A stretch of 64,000 nt of DNA from Stieleria maiorica (GTDB taxonomy: Bacteria > Planctomycetota > Planctomycetia > Pirellulales > Pirellulaceae): the NCBI RefSeq assembly GCF_008035925.1, contig NZ_CP036264.1, forward strand, positions 4,338,402 through 4,402,401. The letters run 5' to 3'. Every line of letters begins with the position of its first letter. Within the stretch, counting starts at the first letter, position 1. Below, in pieces: positions 38,234 to 47,024 of the stretch. The position numbers were made by a program, and so were the translations under genes. A model generated the notes under the pieces. The model was not told the origin of the DNA, searched no databases, and saw only the letters and a program-made list of their open reading frames with translations.

Positions 38234-38611
38234 CGAGCCAACCCGGTATCGAGCCAAGTTTTGCTTCTCGCTATGCCCATTGCCCTGGCGAAACGCCACC
38301 AACCGACGCGCCGCGCGAAAAGAAATCAGGATCGCGCCGTGACGGGGAGTCGTATCGATTGTGACGGCTCCTGCCCGTTCGACGCGGTCCTGGTCAGGCC
38401 CGCTTTTGCTCCCCGCTGGGCAGTTGAGCTCGGCCGACTCCGGGGGGGCATCCTTTGCATGCAATTGGCAAGTGTTGACGATTGTTCGGCTTGTGCCCGC
38501 TTGGACTGGCGTCAGAACGCCATTTCTCGATGCCGGATCGATCCGAACGATCGTTGCGACCGATCCACCAATTTGCATGGACATGCAAGACGCATGGGTT
38601 GCGCTGCTGAG
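38234..38611. other. Shared divergent upstream region of the GGDEF gene and the TolC cluster
   Basis: An open frame runs through this stretch ahead of the TolC gene, but its sequence is low-complexity basic with no domain and no signal peptide at its start, so I treat it as non-coding. Both promoters should lie here; no operator or promoter could be identified with confidence. Confidence 0.5.
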
Positions 38612-40747
38612 ATGGACTTAAACGAGAATTTGATGCCACGGATGGGATTCGGTCCACCGACAATCGCTGTGTTCGTCATGGTGTTTACCATGACGGTAGC
38701 GCAGGGATTGTATGCCCAGCATCCGCCTGAAACGCAACGCTTGGGGATTCCCCAGCCATCCGCGTCGGCAACCATCGCCGCGACGCCCCCGGTCGGCAGC
38801 CTGCCGAAGCGATTGCCACCGGCGCCGATGGACTTGCTGGCTGCCCCTACGGTCAGCGGTGACACGGCTCCGATCCAATGGTGGACCGACCGGGTGACAC
38901 AGCAAGTGCTCGATCGCGACCGTTGGGTCCGATTCGACTTGGAAACGATCCTGTTGGACACGCTCGCACACAGCCCTCGCATCTTGAGTGTCGGCTACGA
39001 GGCCAGTTCGACGTTCCAGCGGATCGTTCAACAGGACGCAGCCTTCGATTCCACCATTCTGTTGGGCGGAAACCTTGGCGCGACAAACGATCCGGTCGGC
39101 AATACCCTGACGACCGGAGGGGCGGACCGCTTGCGCGAAAAGTCGCTGAACTTCAATGGCGGCGTTCGAAAGACCACACGGACCGGCACCGAGCTGGAAT
39201 TGTCCCAGGAAATCGGATTCCTGGATAGCAACAGCTCGTTCTTCGTCCCCCGCGATCAGGGCAACGCACGGTTGAGCCTGAGTTTGACCAAGCCACTGCT
39301 CTCGCGTGGAGGTCGCTACTACAACGAACGCCTGGTGACGCAGGCGAGAATCGAGAACCGGGTTGCCTGGCAGGACATGCGGGGAGCGGTCGAGCAACGC
39401 ATCGCGGATGTGATCGCCGCCTACTGGAAATTGTACGAAGCGCGGGCGATGCTGACCCAGCAACGTGAATTGTTAGCGCGCAGCCGTCATATCGAGCGGC
39501 TGCTGGTCAGCCGAAAGGACTTTGATGCCGCGTTGATCGAAATCACCAAGGCGAAACAGCGGGTCGCACGCCGTGCCGACCAGGTGATCGACTTGGAGGC
39601 GGGGCTGAAGAAGCAGCAGGCCCGGCTGGCCGCTTTGGTCGGCAGCGAAGCGATGATCGGCGCCGACAGCGATTTGGAATTGATCCCGATGGCGTCGCCG
39701 ATCATCGATCACACCCGCTGGACGTTACGCGATGCCGTCGCCCAGGCGCTGGAGAACCGCCCGGAAATCCGCGCCGCGACTCATGACGTCGAGCTTTCGG
39801 CATTGGAGTTGCGCGTCGCACGCGCGGAATTGGAACCACAGCTGAACTGGGTTTTCAATGGATACCTGGCGCAGCTGAACGGCGCCAGCAAGGTCGCGCG
39901 ATCCTTCGGCGAACAATTTGACAACGCCCCGGGCGTCTCCACCGGTCTGGAATTCGAACTACCGCGAGGACGACGTGCGTTTCGTGCCCAGCATCGCGAA
40001 GCGCTGTTGAGGGCGCGTCAGCGTTCGCAACGTCTGCGCGAAGTGATCCAGCAGACTCAATTCGACGTCGAAACCGCGCTGATCGACCTGGAGCGATTCG
40101 AACAGCAGCTGGTCAGCAAACGCAACGTGCTGTCGACCGCGGTGACCGAAGAGAACATCCTGACGGTTCAGTGGCGAATCATCGGTGGCGACGATTCACG
40201 CGTCGGCATCAAGCTGGAAAACCTGTTGGATGCACAACAGCGGCGCACCGATGCGGAGAAGGATTTGGTCAAGGTGCAGGCAGCCTACATGATCGGATTG
40301 GTCCAGTTGCAACGGGCGATGGGGACGCTGCTGATCAACGAGGGGATTCGCCCGGCACAATCGGCCTGCAGCGGCGAGATCGATTTTCTGCGCGACAACT
40401 TTCAGCCAGAAACGATCATCCTGTCACCGGAGCAGAGGTCTGCGGCCGGGACCGACGCGGTCCAAGCGGCTCCGACGGCCGGCGGCGATGTGCGGGCGCC
40501 TTTAGACAGCGATGCGGCCGGTCAGACGGCAGCCCCCGTTCCCGCCGACGAACCGCCACGTTCCAAGGTGGCCTTGCCGCGACGCATCGGTCGACCCGCG
40601 TTGAATGCTGCGGCGGCTCCCGCAATGCAGCCCGAGGAACAAACCACACCGCCGCCGTCCGAGCGGGCGGCGAATGCTCCGCCCAGTCCTGCGTTGCCTC
40701 AGGATAGCGCATCCTGGCGAACGCCCTCGGGAGGCTGGACGCGATAA
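38612..40747 (+). CDS. TolC-family outer-membrane efflux protein
   Basis: 711 residues from ATG 38612 (ATG 38633 or 38642 also fit). A signal peptide follows (PTIAVFVMVFTMTVAQGLYA). The OEP repeats run from about 90 to 560 with long amphipathic helices, for example AYWKLYEARAMLTQQRELLA and DAVAQALENRPEIRAATHDV, and the typical RAELEPQLNWVF and TGLEFELPRGRRAF blocks. The last 120 residues are Pro/Ala-rich and low complexity, an unusual tail. It should form the outer-membrane channel of an export system with the two HlyD-type proteins downstream. The next start is 87 nt away. Confidence 0.9.
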   Translation: MDLNENLMPRMGFGPPTIAVFVMVFTMTVAQGLYAQHPPETQRLGIPQPSASATIAATPPVGSLPKRLPPAPMDLLAAPTVSGDTAPIQWWTDRVTQQVLDRDRWVRFDLETILLDTLAHSPRILSVGYEASSTFQRIVQQDAAFDSTILLGGNLGATNDPVGNTLTTGGADRLREKSLNFNGGVRKTTRTGTELELSQEIGFLDSNSSFFVPRDQGNARLSLSLTKPLLSRGGRYYNERLVTQARIENRVAWQDMRGAVEQRIADVIAAYWKLYEARAMLTQQRELLARSRHIERLLVSRKDFDAALIEITKAKQRVARRADQVIDLEAGLKKQQARLAALVGSEAMIGADSDLELIPMASPIIDHTRWTLRDAVAQALENRPEIRAATHDVELSALELRVARAELEPQLNWVFNGYLAQLNGASKVARSFGEQFDNAPGVSTGLEFELPRGRRAFRAQHREALLRARQRSQRLREVIQQTQFDVETALIDLERFEQQLVSKRNVLSTAVTEENILTVQWRIIGGDDSRVGIKLENLLDAQQRRTDAEKDLVKVQAAYMIGLVQLQRAMGTLLINEGIRPAQSACSGEIDFLRDNFQPETIILSPEQRSAAGTDAVQAAPTAGGDVRAPLDSDAAGQTAAPVPADEPPRSKVALPRRIGRPALNAAAAPAMQPEEQTTPPPSERAANAPPSPALPQDSASWRTPSGGWTR

Positions 40748-40834
40748 CGAGGGACGTCGTCCGCACATGCCATTGCCTGTTGGTTGCCATCACCCATCCA
40801 CCATTCGACTCCACGATCGAATTTCAGAACCGTC

Positions 40835-41854
40835 ATGAAGATCACTCCATCCAAAAGCCAACCGAAGCGATCGAAAATGTCGTTGTTCGTTGCCGCGGCG
40901 TCGTTGGCGATGCTGGTCTGCGGGCTCGGCGCGGTCCCGGCGATCTTGCTCGCCCAGGATTCCGGGGCGTATTCCCGCACTTCGCGGCAAGGACCAGGCT
41001 ATCAGGGCGGTTCGATTACGATCGACTATGAAGGGTTCACGATTCCCAAGTTCGACATCCTGGTCGCAGCGACCGAAATCGGACGTTTGGACGCGGTGAA
41101 CGTCGAAGTCGGTGACCGGGTTTTAAAAGGTGATGTGGTTGCAAAACTGGAAGACGGATTACAAGCCGAAGCGGTGGCGACGGCTCGCTGGCGTGCCCAA
41201 ATGCATGGCGAAACCGATGCGGCCAAGGCGGAAACGACGTTGATGAAGTTGCGGCTGGAACAATTGCAATCGCTCGCCGACCAGGATGTCGCTCGCCCCG
41301 ACGAACTGAAACGGGCGTATGCAGACTGGGAGATCGCAAAGTCGCGCGAGCTGGGCGCGATGGAACAGGACCAACTCCGAAAACTAGAGCTTTCCCGGTA
41401 CGAGCTGCAACTGCAGCGGCGCAAGGTGCTCGCGCCCATGGATGGTGTGGTTGCGGAACTGTTTCACGCCCCCGGCGAATACATCACTCCCGCCGATCCA
41501 GCCGTCATTCGGTTGGTGGTGCTGGATGAACTCTACGGCGTGTTCAATGTGCCGGTGGAAGAAATCGGGATGGTTCATTTGGGCGACAAGGTCCAGGTGT
41601 TCATGACCAGTGCGGGGAAAAGTGTGCGTGGCGAAGTCGCATCGATTGCACCGGACATTGATGGTGAAAGCGGAACGATCAAGGTCAAAGTGCTGTTGGA
41701 CAACAAAGCGGGGGACCTTCGCAGCGGTGATCGCTGCCGAATGAAGCCCGCGGTGCCGCGGACGGCGCAGCATCACCATCTGCCGGCTCCCGTCACAAGA
41801 CGCATCGGCCCTGGAGCGATCGCCAAACAGAGTGAGGTGTCCGGGATCCGATGA
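40835..41854 (+). CDS. HlyD/RND-type periplasmic adaptor protein
   Basis: 339 residues from ATG 40835. A signal peptide or anchor (MSLFVAAASLAMLVCGLGAVPA) precedes the mature part. Lipoyl-like halves flank a coiled-coil hairpin: GRLDAVNVEVGDRVLKGDVV near residue 79 and KVLAPMDGVVAELFHAPGEY near 196, with the helical hairpin at about 110-190; a beta-barrel (GVFNVPVEEIGMVHLGDKVQ) follows. Such adaptors join an inner-membrane machine to TolC. The stop overlaps the next start in an ATGA, so the next protein is made with it. Confidence 0.9.
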   Translation: MKITPSKSQPKRSKMSLFVAAASLAMLVCGLGAVPAILLAQDSGAYSRTSRQGPGYQGGSITIDYEGFTIPKFDILVAATEIGRLDAVNVEVGDRVLKGDVVAKLEDGLQAEAVATARWRAQMHGETDAAKAETTLMKLRLEQLQSLADQDVARPDELKRAYADWEIAKSRELGAMEQDQLRKLELSRYELQLQRRKVLAPMDGVVAELFHAPGEYITPADPAVIRLVVLDELYGVFNVPVEEIGMVHLGDKVQVFMTSAGKSVRGEVASIAPDIDGESGTIKVKVLLDNKAGDLRSGDRCRMKPAVPRTAQHHHLPAPVTRRIGPGAIAKQSEVSGIR

Positions 41855-43272
41855 GCAGCACGCGTCCTTCGCTAACGACACCACAGGGGCGGTCGGCGGA
41901 ATCCGGAAGTGGATCGGCACGTCCGGCGGGCGACGTTGCGCGCCCAGACGCCGACGCCGCGCAGTTGACTGCGACAGCGGCAGCGACAGCGGAGTCGGCA
42001 AAACCACTCGCGCTGATTCAATGCGTGGCCGAAGCGAAGGATCAAACGGCGGCGATCATCGCGATGGTCAATTTTATCGCCAAGCAATTCCCGACCAGTC
42101 GCGTTCGCTGCGGACTGGGGACGACCCAGCTGCGGCGGTTTTACGAATGTCGGTTGGGCTGGCTGGGGCCGGCCAGTGAGCTGTTTCAAAATGCGGCAGA
42201 CGGTTGGAATGATGACGCGTCGTCGCTACCGACACGGCCCGACGTTCCCGCGATGGATCGAGCACAAAGCAACGCCGCACCGAGCGAGTTGTTGCGGTTG
42301 AACTTGGATGACGACGTCGGATTGGGACGCTGCGTGCTGTGGATCGATGGCGGCGAGTTGACGGCTGCGGATCGAACCTGGCTGCGTCGGGCATTGCCAA
42401 GTTTACGTGCGATCGTCTGGATGCGTGGGGGCGGAGTCACGACCCAGATGTGGCGATGGCTCTCACACAGCGGCATGATCGGGCGTATCTACATCGGGTT
42501 GGCTGCGTTGGCTGTGGTCTTGATGATGATTTGGCCGGTGTCCTACCGCGTTCGCTGCACCACGGTGGTGCGGCCGAAACATTCGCGGATCGTTTCGGCG
42601 CCGTTCGATGCGACGTTGCAGGCGGCGCATGTCCAGCCCGGCGATGCGGTCCAACGGGGTGACGTGTTGATTTCTCTGGACGGGCGGCCGTTGCGGTTGG
42701 AACTGGAGGCCATTGAAGCTCAAATCGGTCAGGTTTTGAAAGAGCGTGACGTGGCGATGGTCGGTGGCCGGGTCGCGGAATCACAACAAGCAAAATTGAA
42801 GATTCGTGAATTGAATCGGCAACGCGATCTGCTGATCAGTCGCCTGGACCGCTTGAATGTGACCAGTCCGATCGACGGCATCATCGTGTTGGGTGATCTT
42901 CATCGGTCCATCGGGGCGCCGTTGGAGACCGGGCAAGCGGTGTTGGAGATCGCACCGCTGGGTGAAATGGTGGTGGAGCTGGAGATTCCCGAATATGAAA
43001 TCGGATACGTTGCCGAGGGCATGCCGGCTCGCGTTCGGTTGACCGCGAACGAAGGTGGCGCGATCGAACAACCGATCGATACGGTGTACCCCAGCGCGGA
43101 ACTTCGTGACGATCAAAACGTGTTTATCGGTCACATCCATGTCGACAACCAAGACGGCACGCTTCGCCCTGGAATGCGAGGCGATGCGATCGCCTATGGC
43201 CCGGTGCGGCCGTGGCTGTGGTCGTTGATTCGTTCGGGATGGGAAAAGACGCTTTGGTGGGTCGGCTACTGA
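41851..43272 (+). CDS. Membrane-anchored HlyD-type protein with GAF-like N-terminal part
   Basis: 473 residues. Residues 1-50 are low complexity; residues about 52-115 look like a shortened GAF domain (ALIQCVAEAKDQTAAIIAM, SRVRCGLGTTQLRRFYECRL). A single membrane helix lies at 211-230 (GRIYIGLAALAVVLMMIWPV). After it come HlyD features: IVSAPFDATLQAAHVQPGDA near 244, a short coiled coil at about 290-330 and VTSPIDGIIVLGDLHRSIGA near 345. The topology puts the GAF-like part in the cytoplasm and the adaptor part in the periplasm. Starts inside the preceding gene (ATGA) and ends ten bases before the M50 gene start. Confidence 0.85.
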   Translation: MSSTRPSLTTPQGRSAESGSGSARPAGDVARPDADAAQLTATAAATAESAKPLALIQCVAEAKDQTAAIIAMVNFIAKQFPTSRVRCGLGTTQLRRFYECRLGWLGPASELFQNAADGWNDDASSLPTRPDVPAMDRAQSNAAPSELLRLNLDDDVGLGRCVLWIDGGELTAADRTWLRRALPSLRAIVWMRGGGVTTQMWRWLSHSGMIGRIYIGLAALAVVLMMIWPVSYRVRCTTVVRPKHSRIVSAPFDATLQAAHVQPGDAVQRGDVLISLDGRPLRLELEAIEAQIGQVLKERDVAMVGGRVAESQQAKLKIRELNRQRDLLISRLDRLNVTSPIDGIIVLGDLHRSIGAPLETGQAVLEIAPLGEMVVELEIPEYEIGYVAEGMPARVRLTANEGGAIEQPIDTVYPSAELRDDQNVFIGHIHVDNQDGTLRPGMRGDAIAYGPVRPWLWSLIRSGWEKTLWWVGY

Positions 43273-43278
43273 GGTGAG
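43271..43278 (+). promoter_or_regulatory. Ribosome-binding site deciding the M50 start
   Basis: GAGGTGAG lies 4 nt before ATG 43283 and overlaps the stop codon of the previous gene. It favours ATG 43283 over the GTG at 43274, which sits inside this site. Confidence 0.6.
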
Positions 43279-43282
43279 CGCC

Positions 43283-45505
43283 ATGGATGATCACACCACC
43301 CACTCCAGCCCGGAAACCGATGCGGCGGATCCATTGACGGTGATCGTCCAGGTCGATCCGGCGGTGGAGTTCTCGTCACGCGGAAACCAGTCACAGACGG
43401 TCTATGTCGGAAAGGATCGCCGAACGGGCAAGTATTATCGGTTTGGCGCCCGCGAGTATCACGCCGTCAGCTTGATGGACGGACGGCGAACCCTGGGAGA
43501 GATCCATCGCCAGCTGCAACAGGATGGGTTGTCGTGGACGGAAGTCGACGTGATCGCCTTTGTCAAAGAATTGGTCCAGCACCGGTTGGCGGTCGTCCTG
43601 CCGATCGAAAAGGAGGTTTCGCGGCCGGTTGAGACGGCGGATCATGACGCAGCGAGTGCGGATGCGAGTGCGACGGCAGGTGCGAACGCGACCCAACCGT
43701 CAACCGACCGCCGGAAACGATGGGCTGGGATGGCGCTGCGTGGGTTGGGGGGACTGCTGACACAGCGATTTCCGCTGGCCGACGGCGACCGCGTCGCTGC
43801 GAAACTGTTGCCGGCGTTCGGGGGCTTGTTCAGCGCCGCCGCGATGGCGGTTTGGACGGTGTTGGTGGTGGCGGGTGTCGGTGTGGTTTGGTCCAACGCC
43901 GATGCGTTTTCCACCGAAGTGCGACGGGTGTTTGACCAACAACTGTGGTTGGTTCTGGCGCTCTTGTGGTGCGTGTTGAAGATCGTTCACGAGTGCGGAC
44001 ACGCGGTGTGCGCGAAACGACACGGGGTGCGCGTCGGTCGCATGGGAATCATGTTTTTCCTGTTCGCCCCCCTGGCTTATGTCGACGTGACCGATGCCTG
44101 GAAACTGGTGCGTCGGCGGGATCGCGTTCAAATCGCGCTGGCCGGCGTGTACGTGGAATTGGCGATCGGAGCCGTTGCCGCGCTGATCTGGTGGATCAGT
44201 CCCGTCGGATTTGCCAAGCACCTTGCGGCCCAAGTCTTTCTGGTCGCCGGCCCGGCGACGCTGTTGGTCAATGCGAACCCGTTATTGCGGTTGGACGGGT
44301 ACTATGTATTGAGTGATCTGCTTGAGATCCCGAATCTACGCGCCCATGGTCGCAAGCGATTGGGGGCGATGATCGAATGCCTGTTGTTTCGGATCCGGAT
44401 GCCGGAAAGTCCGCTGGTCGGGTGGCGTCGAGATTTTGCGGCGTTTCATGCACTCTGCTCGGTCGTCTTTCAAATCGTGTGGATGTCAGGGTTGGTGTTC
44501 GCGGTTGCAACATGGGCCAAGGGGCTGGGCATCCTGATCGCGATCATTGCCGCAACGATGTGGGGCGTGTTGCCGCTGTTGCGATGGATGGTCAAGATGT
44601 GGACGCTGGCGCCGCGAGAGGGATGGACGTTGAACTTCTATCAACGGCGGTTGATCGGCATTTGCACGTTCATTGCGCTGATCATTCAATTTGCCACCGT
44701 GCACAGTTCGCCGCTGGCTCGTCGCGTACCGGTCGTGGTGCAGTTTCAAAACGAACAGATCGCGCGGGCTCCGGTCGACGCCTTTGTCGCATCGGTGTTC
44801 GTCCAATGCGGTGACCGCGTTCAGCGGGGCACGTTGTTGATGGAACTGGAACAGCCCGAACTTGTGCTCCGACGTGACCAGTTGATCGATCAACGGGACG
44901 TCGAATCGGCCAAGGCGGTGCAACACCGCCAGCGAGGCGAGTTGGCACTTTCCAAGGTCGCACAACAGAACGCCGAAAGTTTGGATCGTCGATTGGCCGA
45001 GATCGACGAGCAGATCGACACGATGCGAATTCTGGCGACGCGTGACGGCAAGATCACGACGCCGGCGACCGACCACTTGCTGGGACGATATGTGAAACAA
45101 GGCGAAGAGTTGTTGCGTGTCTCGGATCCTCAAGAAAAGGAAATCATGGCGATCGTTGCCGAAGACAACCTGGAAGCCTATAAGAAGGCTGCCGCGGACC
45201 GACAGGTCGCTTCGGTCCGGCTGCGAGGCGGGGTGACCCTCGACGCCCCGCTGCGGGATCTCCAGCCGTCCGCCAGCCGCAGATTGCCGCACCCGGCGTT
45301 GGCTGCGACGGCCGGTGGCCCGTTGGCGGTCCAAATGTTGCAGCCGTCGGAAGACTACGAGCTGGTGCACCCACAATTGCGGTCCGTTCTGCCGCTCAAC
45401 CCGCTGACCAGCCTGTCGGTGCAGGCGGGGCAGATCGGACGTTTGACAATCCCGGATGATCGTAGCCTCGTGTCGCGACTCTGGGATCACCTGCAGTCTC
45501 GGTAA
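43283..45505 (+). CDS. PqqD-like / M50 metalloprotease / HlyD fusion membrane protein
   Basis: 740 residues. N-terminal domain (about 15-105) follows the PqqD pattern: YVGKDRRTGKYYRFGAREYH, LMDGRRTLGEIHRQLQQDG. Then a polytopic membrane region (about 175-475) carries the site-2 protease signatures: HExxH as HECGH at 236-240 and the distal Asp in NPLLRLDGYY at residue 338, so the zinc site looks intact. The last 250 residues have a HlyD-like biotinyl-lipoyl and coiled-coil arrangement (ASVFVQCGDRVQRGTLLMEL near 510). It may process or move a peptide across the inner membrane and dock to the adaptor and TolC encoded upstream. Similar M50-HlyD proteins are known in planctomycetes without assigned function. 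Confidence 0.88.
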   Translation: MDDHTTHSSPETDAADPLTVIVQVDPAVEFSSRGNQSQTVYVGKDRRTGKYYRFGAREYHAVSLMDGRRTLGEIHRQLQQDGLSWTEVDVIAFVKELVQHRLAVVLPIEKEVSRPVETADHDAASADASATAGANATQPSTDRRKRWAGMALRGLGGLLTQRFPLADGDRVAAKLLPAFGGLFSAAAMAVWTVLVVAGVGVVWSNADAFSTEVRRVFDQQLWLVLALLWCVLKIVHECGHAVCAKRHGVRVGRMGIMFFLFAPLAYVDVTDAWKLVRRRDRVQIALAGVYVELAIGAVAALIWWISPVGFAKHLAAQVFLVAGPATLLVNANPLLRLDGYYVLSDLLEIPNLRAHGRKRLGAMIECLLFRIRMPESPLVGWRRDFAAFHALCSVVFQIVWMSGLVFAVATWAKGLGILIAIIAATMWGVLPLLRWMVKMWTLAPREGWTLNFYQRRLIGICTFIALIIQFATVHSSPLARRVPVVVQFQNEQIARAPVDAFVASVFVQCGDRVQRGTLLMELEQPELVLRRDQLIDQRDVESAKAVQHRQRGELALSKVAQQNAESLDRRLAEIDEQIDTMRILATRDGKITTPATDHLLGRYVKQGEELLRVSDPQEKEIMAIVAEDNLEAYKKAAADRQVASVRLRGGVTLDAPLRDLQPSASRRLPHPALAATAGGPLAVQMLQPSEDYELVHPQLRSVLPLNPLTSLSVQAGQIGRLTIPDDRSLVSRLWDHLQSR

Positions 45506-45726
45506 GCGCTGGTCCAACGTAGCTACCTTCGCCAGAACGTGGTTCACAAGTGTTGGATACTAGCCCGCAGCGCTGGCAAGGGCTGATGCAGGCCCACTCG
45601 CTTGCGCTTCGCGCCAGTAATCAACAGACCGCTAGCGGACGTGGCGACAACCTGTGAAATCGGGTCTCAGCGACGCGAACAACGCCTTTGACGTGTGGAT
45701 CGATAAATGGACCGGTAACCGAAAAG
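45506..45726. other. Gap with half a family B repeat
   Basis: Only the left half of a family B repeat is present at 45517-45543 (ACGTAGCTACCTTCGCCAGA then ACGTGG). The rest shows nothing I can support. Confidence 0.55.
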
Positions 45727-46830
45727 ATGCGAAACACCGCTCGGGCAAGTTATTTTTTTGTCCTCGAACCCGAATCCGCCGGCAGTCAAGACGCTGATCC
45801 ACCACCCGGTACAGCTGGAGGCAATCCTGGCCGCAAGATAGCGACGCCCCCCGAGATGCCCGGTCTGATCGATTGGATCGGGAAGCTGGCGAGGTTCCTC
45901 GCACGAATCGGTGTGATCGCAGTGTTGCTCGGTACATCGGCGACCCTGCCGGCACGCTGGTTTTGGTTTTCGGATCTGTTGGCGAGCCTGCGGATCCAGC
46001 AATTGATCGCTGCGGGGATCACGGTGCTGTTCTGCTTGTTGGTCAAACAGTTCCGATTGGCCTTGATCGGATCGATCTGTATTTCGGTGCACTTGGTGCC
46101 CATGATGCCGGAACTGGTTCCGGCCGCGGTCTCCGGTCCAGCGGGAAACGCACCGCTCCGGTTGATGACGATGAACGTGTTGACACGTAACCAGGATTAT
46201 CAGCGCGTGGTCGATGAAATCCGGCAAGTCGATCCGGATCTGGTCGCCGTTCTGGAGTTGAGCAGCGGGTTGAACGGCTATCTTTCAAACGGACTGGCAG
46301 ACGTGTATCCGCACGCCGTTTCGAGCCCAGAAGACACGGGGAATTTCGGAATCGGTGTGTTTAGCAAGCGTCCATTCGACGAAGCTCGGATGTTTCAGTT
46401 GAACGAAAACATCACGTCAATCGAAGTGGTCTGTGATGGGAATCTGATCGTGGCGACCCATCCCTTGCCGCCGATGGGCAGCCGTGGGTTTCGCTCCCGC
46501 AATGAACACCTGACTCTGCTCGCAGAACGAATGGTTCGACACCGACACGATTTTCCAGAGCGATCCGTTGCGGTGTTGGGGGATTTTAATGTGACTCCTT
46601 GGTCGCCGCATTTCAGACGGTTCCAACGCGAATCAGGGCTAATCCGTGCCAAGTTGGGGATTGCTGTGATGCCGACGTGGTATGCGCGCGATTCCAGTTT
46701 TCCGTTCGGACTGGTGCTGGATCACATCTTCATCAGCGATTCGCTTCGGTGTGTCGACTACCGTGTCGGGCGGGACGTCGGTTCGGATCACCGCAGCGTC
46801 AGCGTCGCGTTGACGCACACGAAGTCTTGA
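45727..46830 (+). CDS. Endonuclease/exonuclease/phosphatase-fold membrane protein
   Basis: 367 residues from ATG 45727; ATG 45856 is an alternative that starts just before the membrane part. Three membrane segments lie at about 55-150 (GVIAVLLGTSATLPARWFWF, LIAAGITVLFCLLV, LALIGSICISVHLVPMMPEL). The catalytic domain then shows the fold's signatures: RLMTMNVLTRNQ, DPDLVAVLEL, VLGDFNVTPWSP, LDHIFIS and GSDHRSVSV. It resembles YafD-type exported phosphodiesterases or phosphatases, so a periplasmic hydrolase acting on nucleic acid, phospholipid or inositol phosphate is possible. It follows the M50 gene but is separated by 221 nt and a repeat, so operon membership is unsure. Confidence 0.85.
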   Translation: MRNTARASYFFVLEPESAGSQDADPPPGTAGGNPGRKIATPPEMPGLIDWIGKLARFLARIGVIAVLLGTSATLPARWFWFSDLLASLRIQQLIAAGITVLFCLLVKQFRLALIGSICISVHLVPMMPELVPAAVSGPAGNAPLRLMTMNVLTRNQDYQRVVDEIRQVDPDLVAVLELSSGLNGYLSNGLADVYPHAVSSPEDTGNFGIGVFSKRPFDEARMFQLNENITSIEVVCDGNLIVATHPLPPMGSRGFRSRNEHLTLLAERMVRHRHDFPERSVAVLGDFNVTPWSPHFRRFQRESGLIRAKLGIAVMPTWYARDSSFPFGLVLDHIFISDSLRCVDYRVGRDVGSDHRSVSVALTHTKS

Positions 46831-47024
46831 CGTGGGGACGATCCCTACCCTCCCTACCCTGAAAGAGGTCGTGCGGCAGTCTGGGGGCGATCACCATCAT
46901 TCTGCCCCGAATCATTCTGCCATCCCTGTGCGAATACTCGCCTGGACAGCACGTCTTGGCCGGGTGGGAGCGGTAGGAAGATTTTTGGGGTAGGAAAATT
47001 TGCTGCACCGAGTGGATGGTGCAT
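46831..47024. repeat. Family C repeat, copy 2, with associated block
   Basis: GGTAGGAAGATTTTTGGGGT then AGGAAAATT lies at 46972-47000. The associated block TCATTCTGCCATCCC is at 46912-46926, with an extra TCATTCTGCC at 46897-46906. The order and spacing differ from copy 1, but the same two blocks are present. Confidence 0.75.

Noticed and set aside
38075-38611. In-frame extension of the TolC gene into the divergent region
   Set aside because: The extension has no domain and would bury the signal peptide that begins just after ATG 38612; the stretch also holds the 5' part of the divergent GGDEF gene.
43271-43282. GTG at 43274 as start of the M50 fusion gene
   Set aside because: It would place the start inside the sequence that best fits the ribosome-binding site for ATG 43283.
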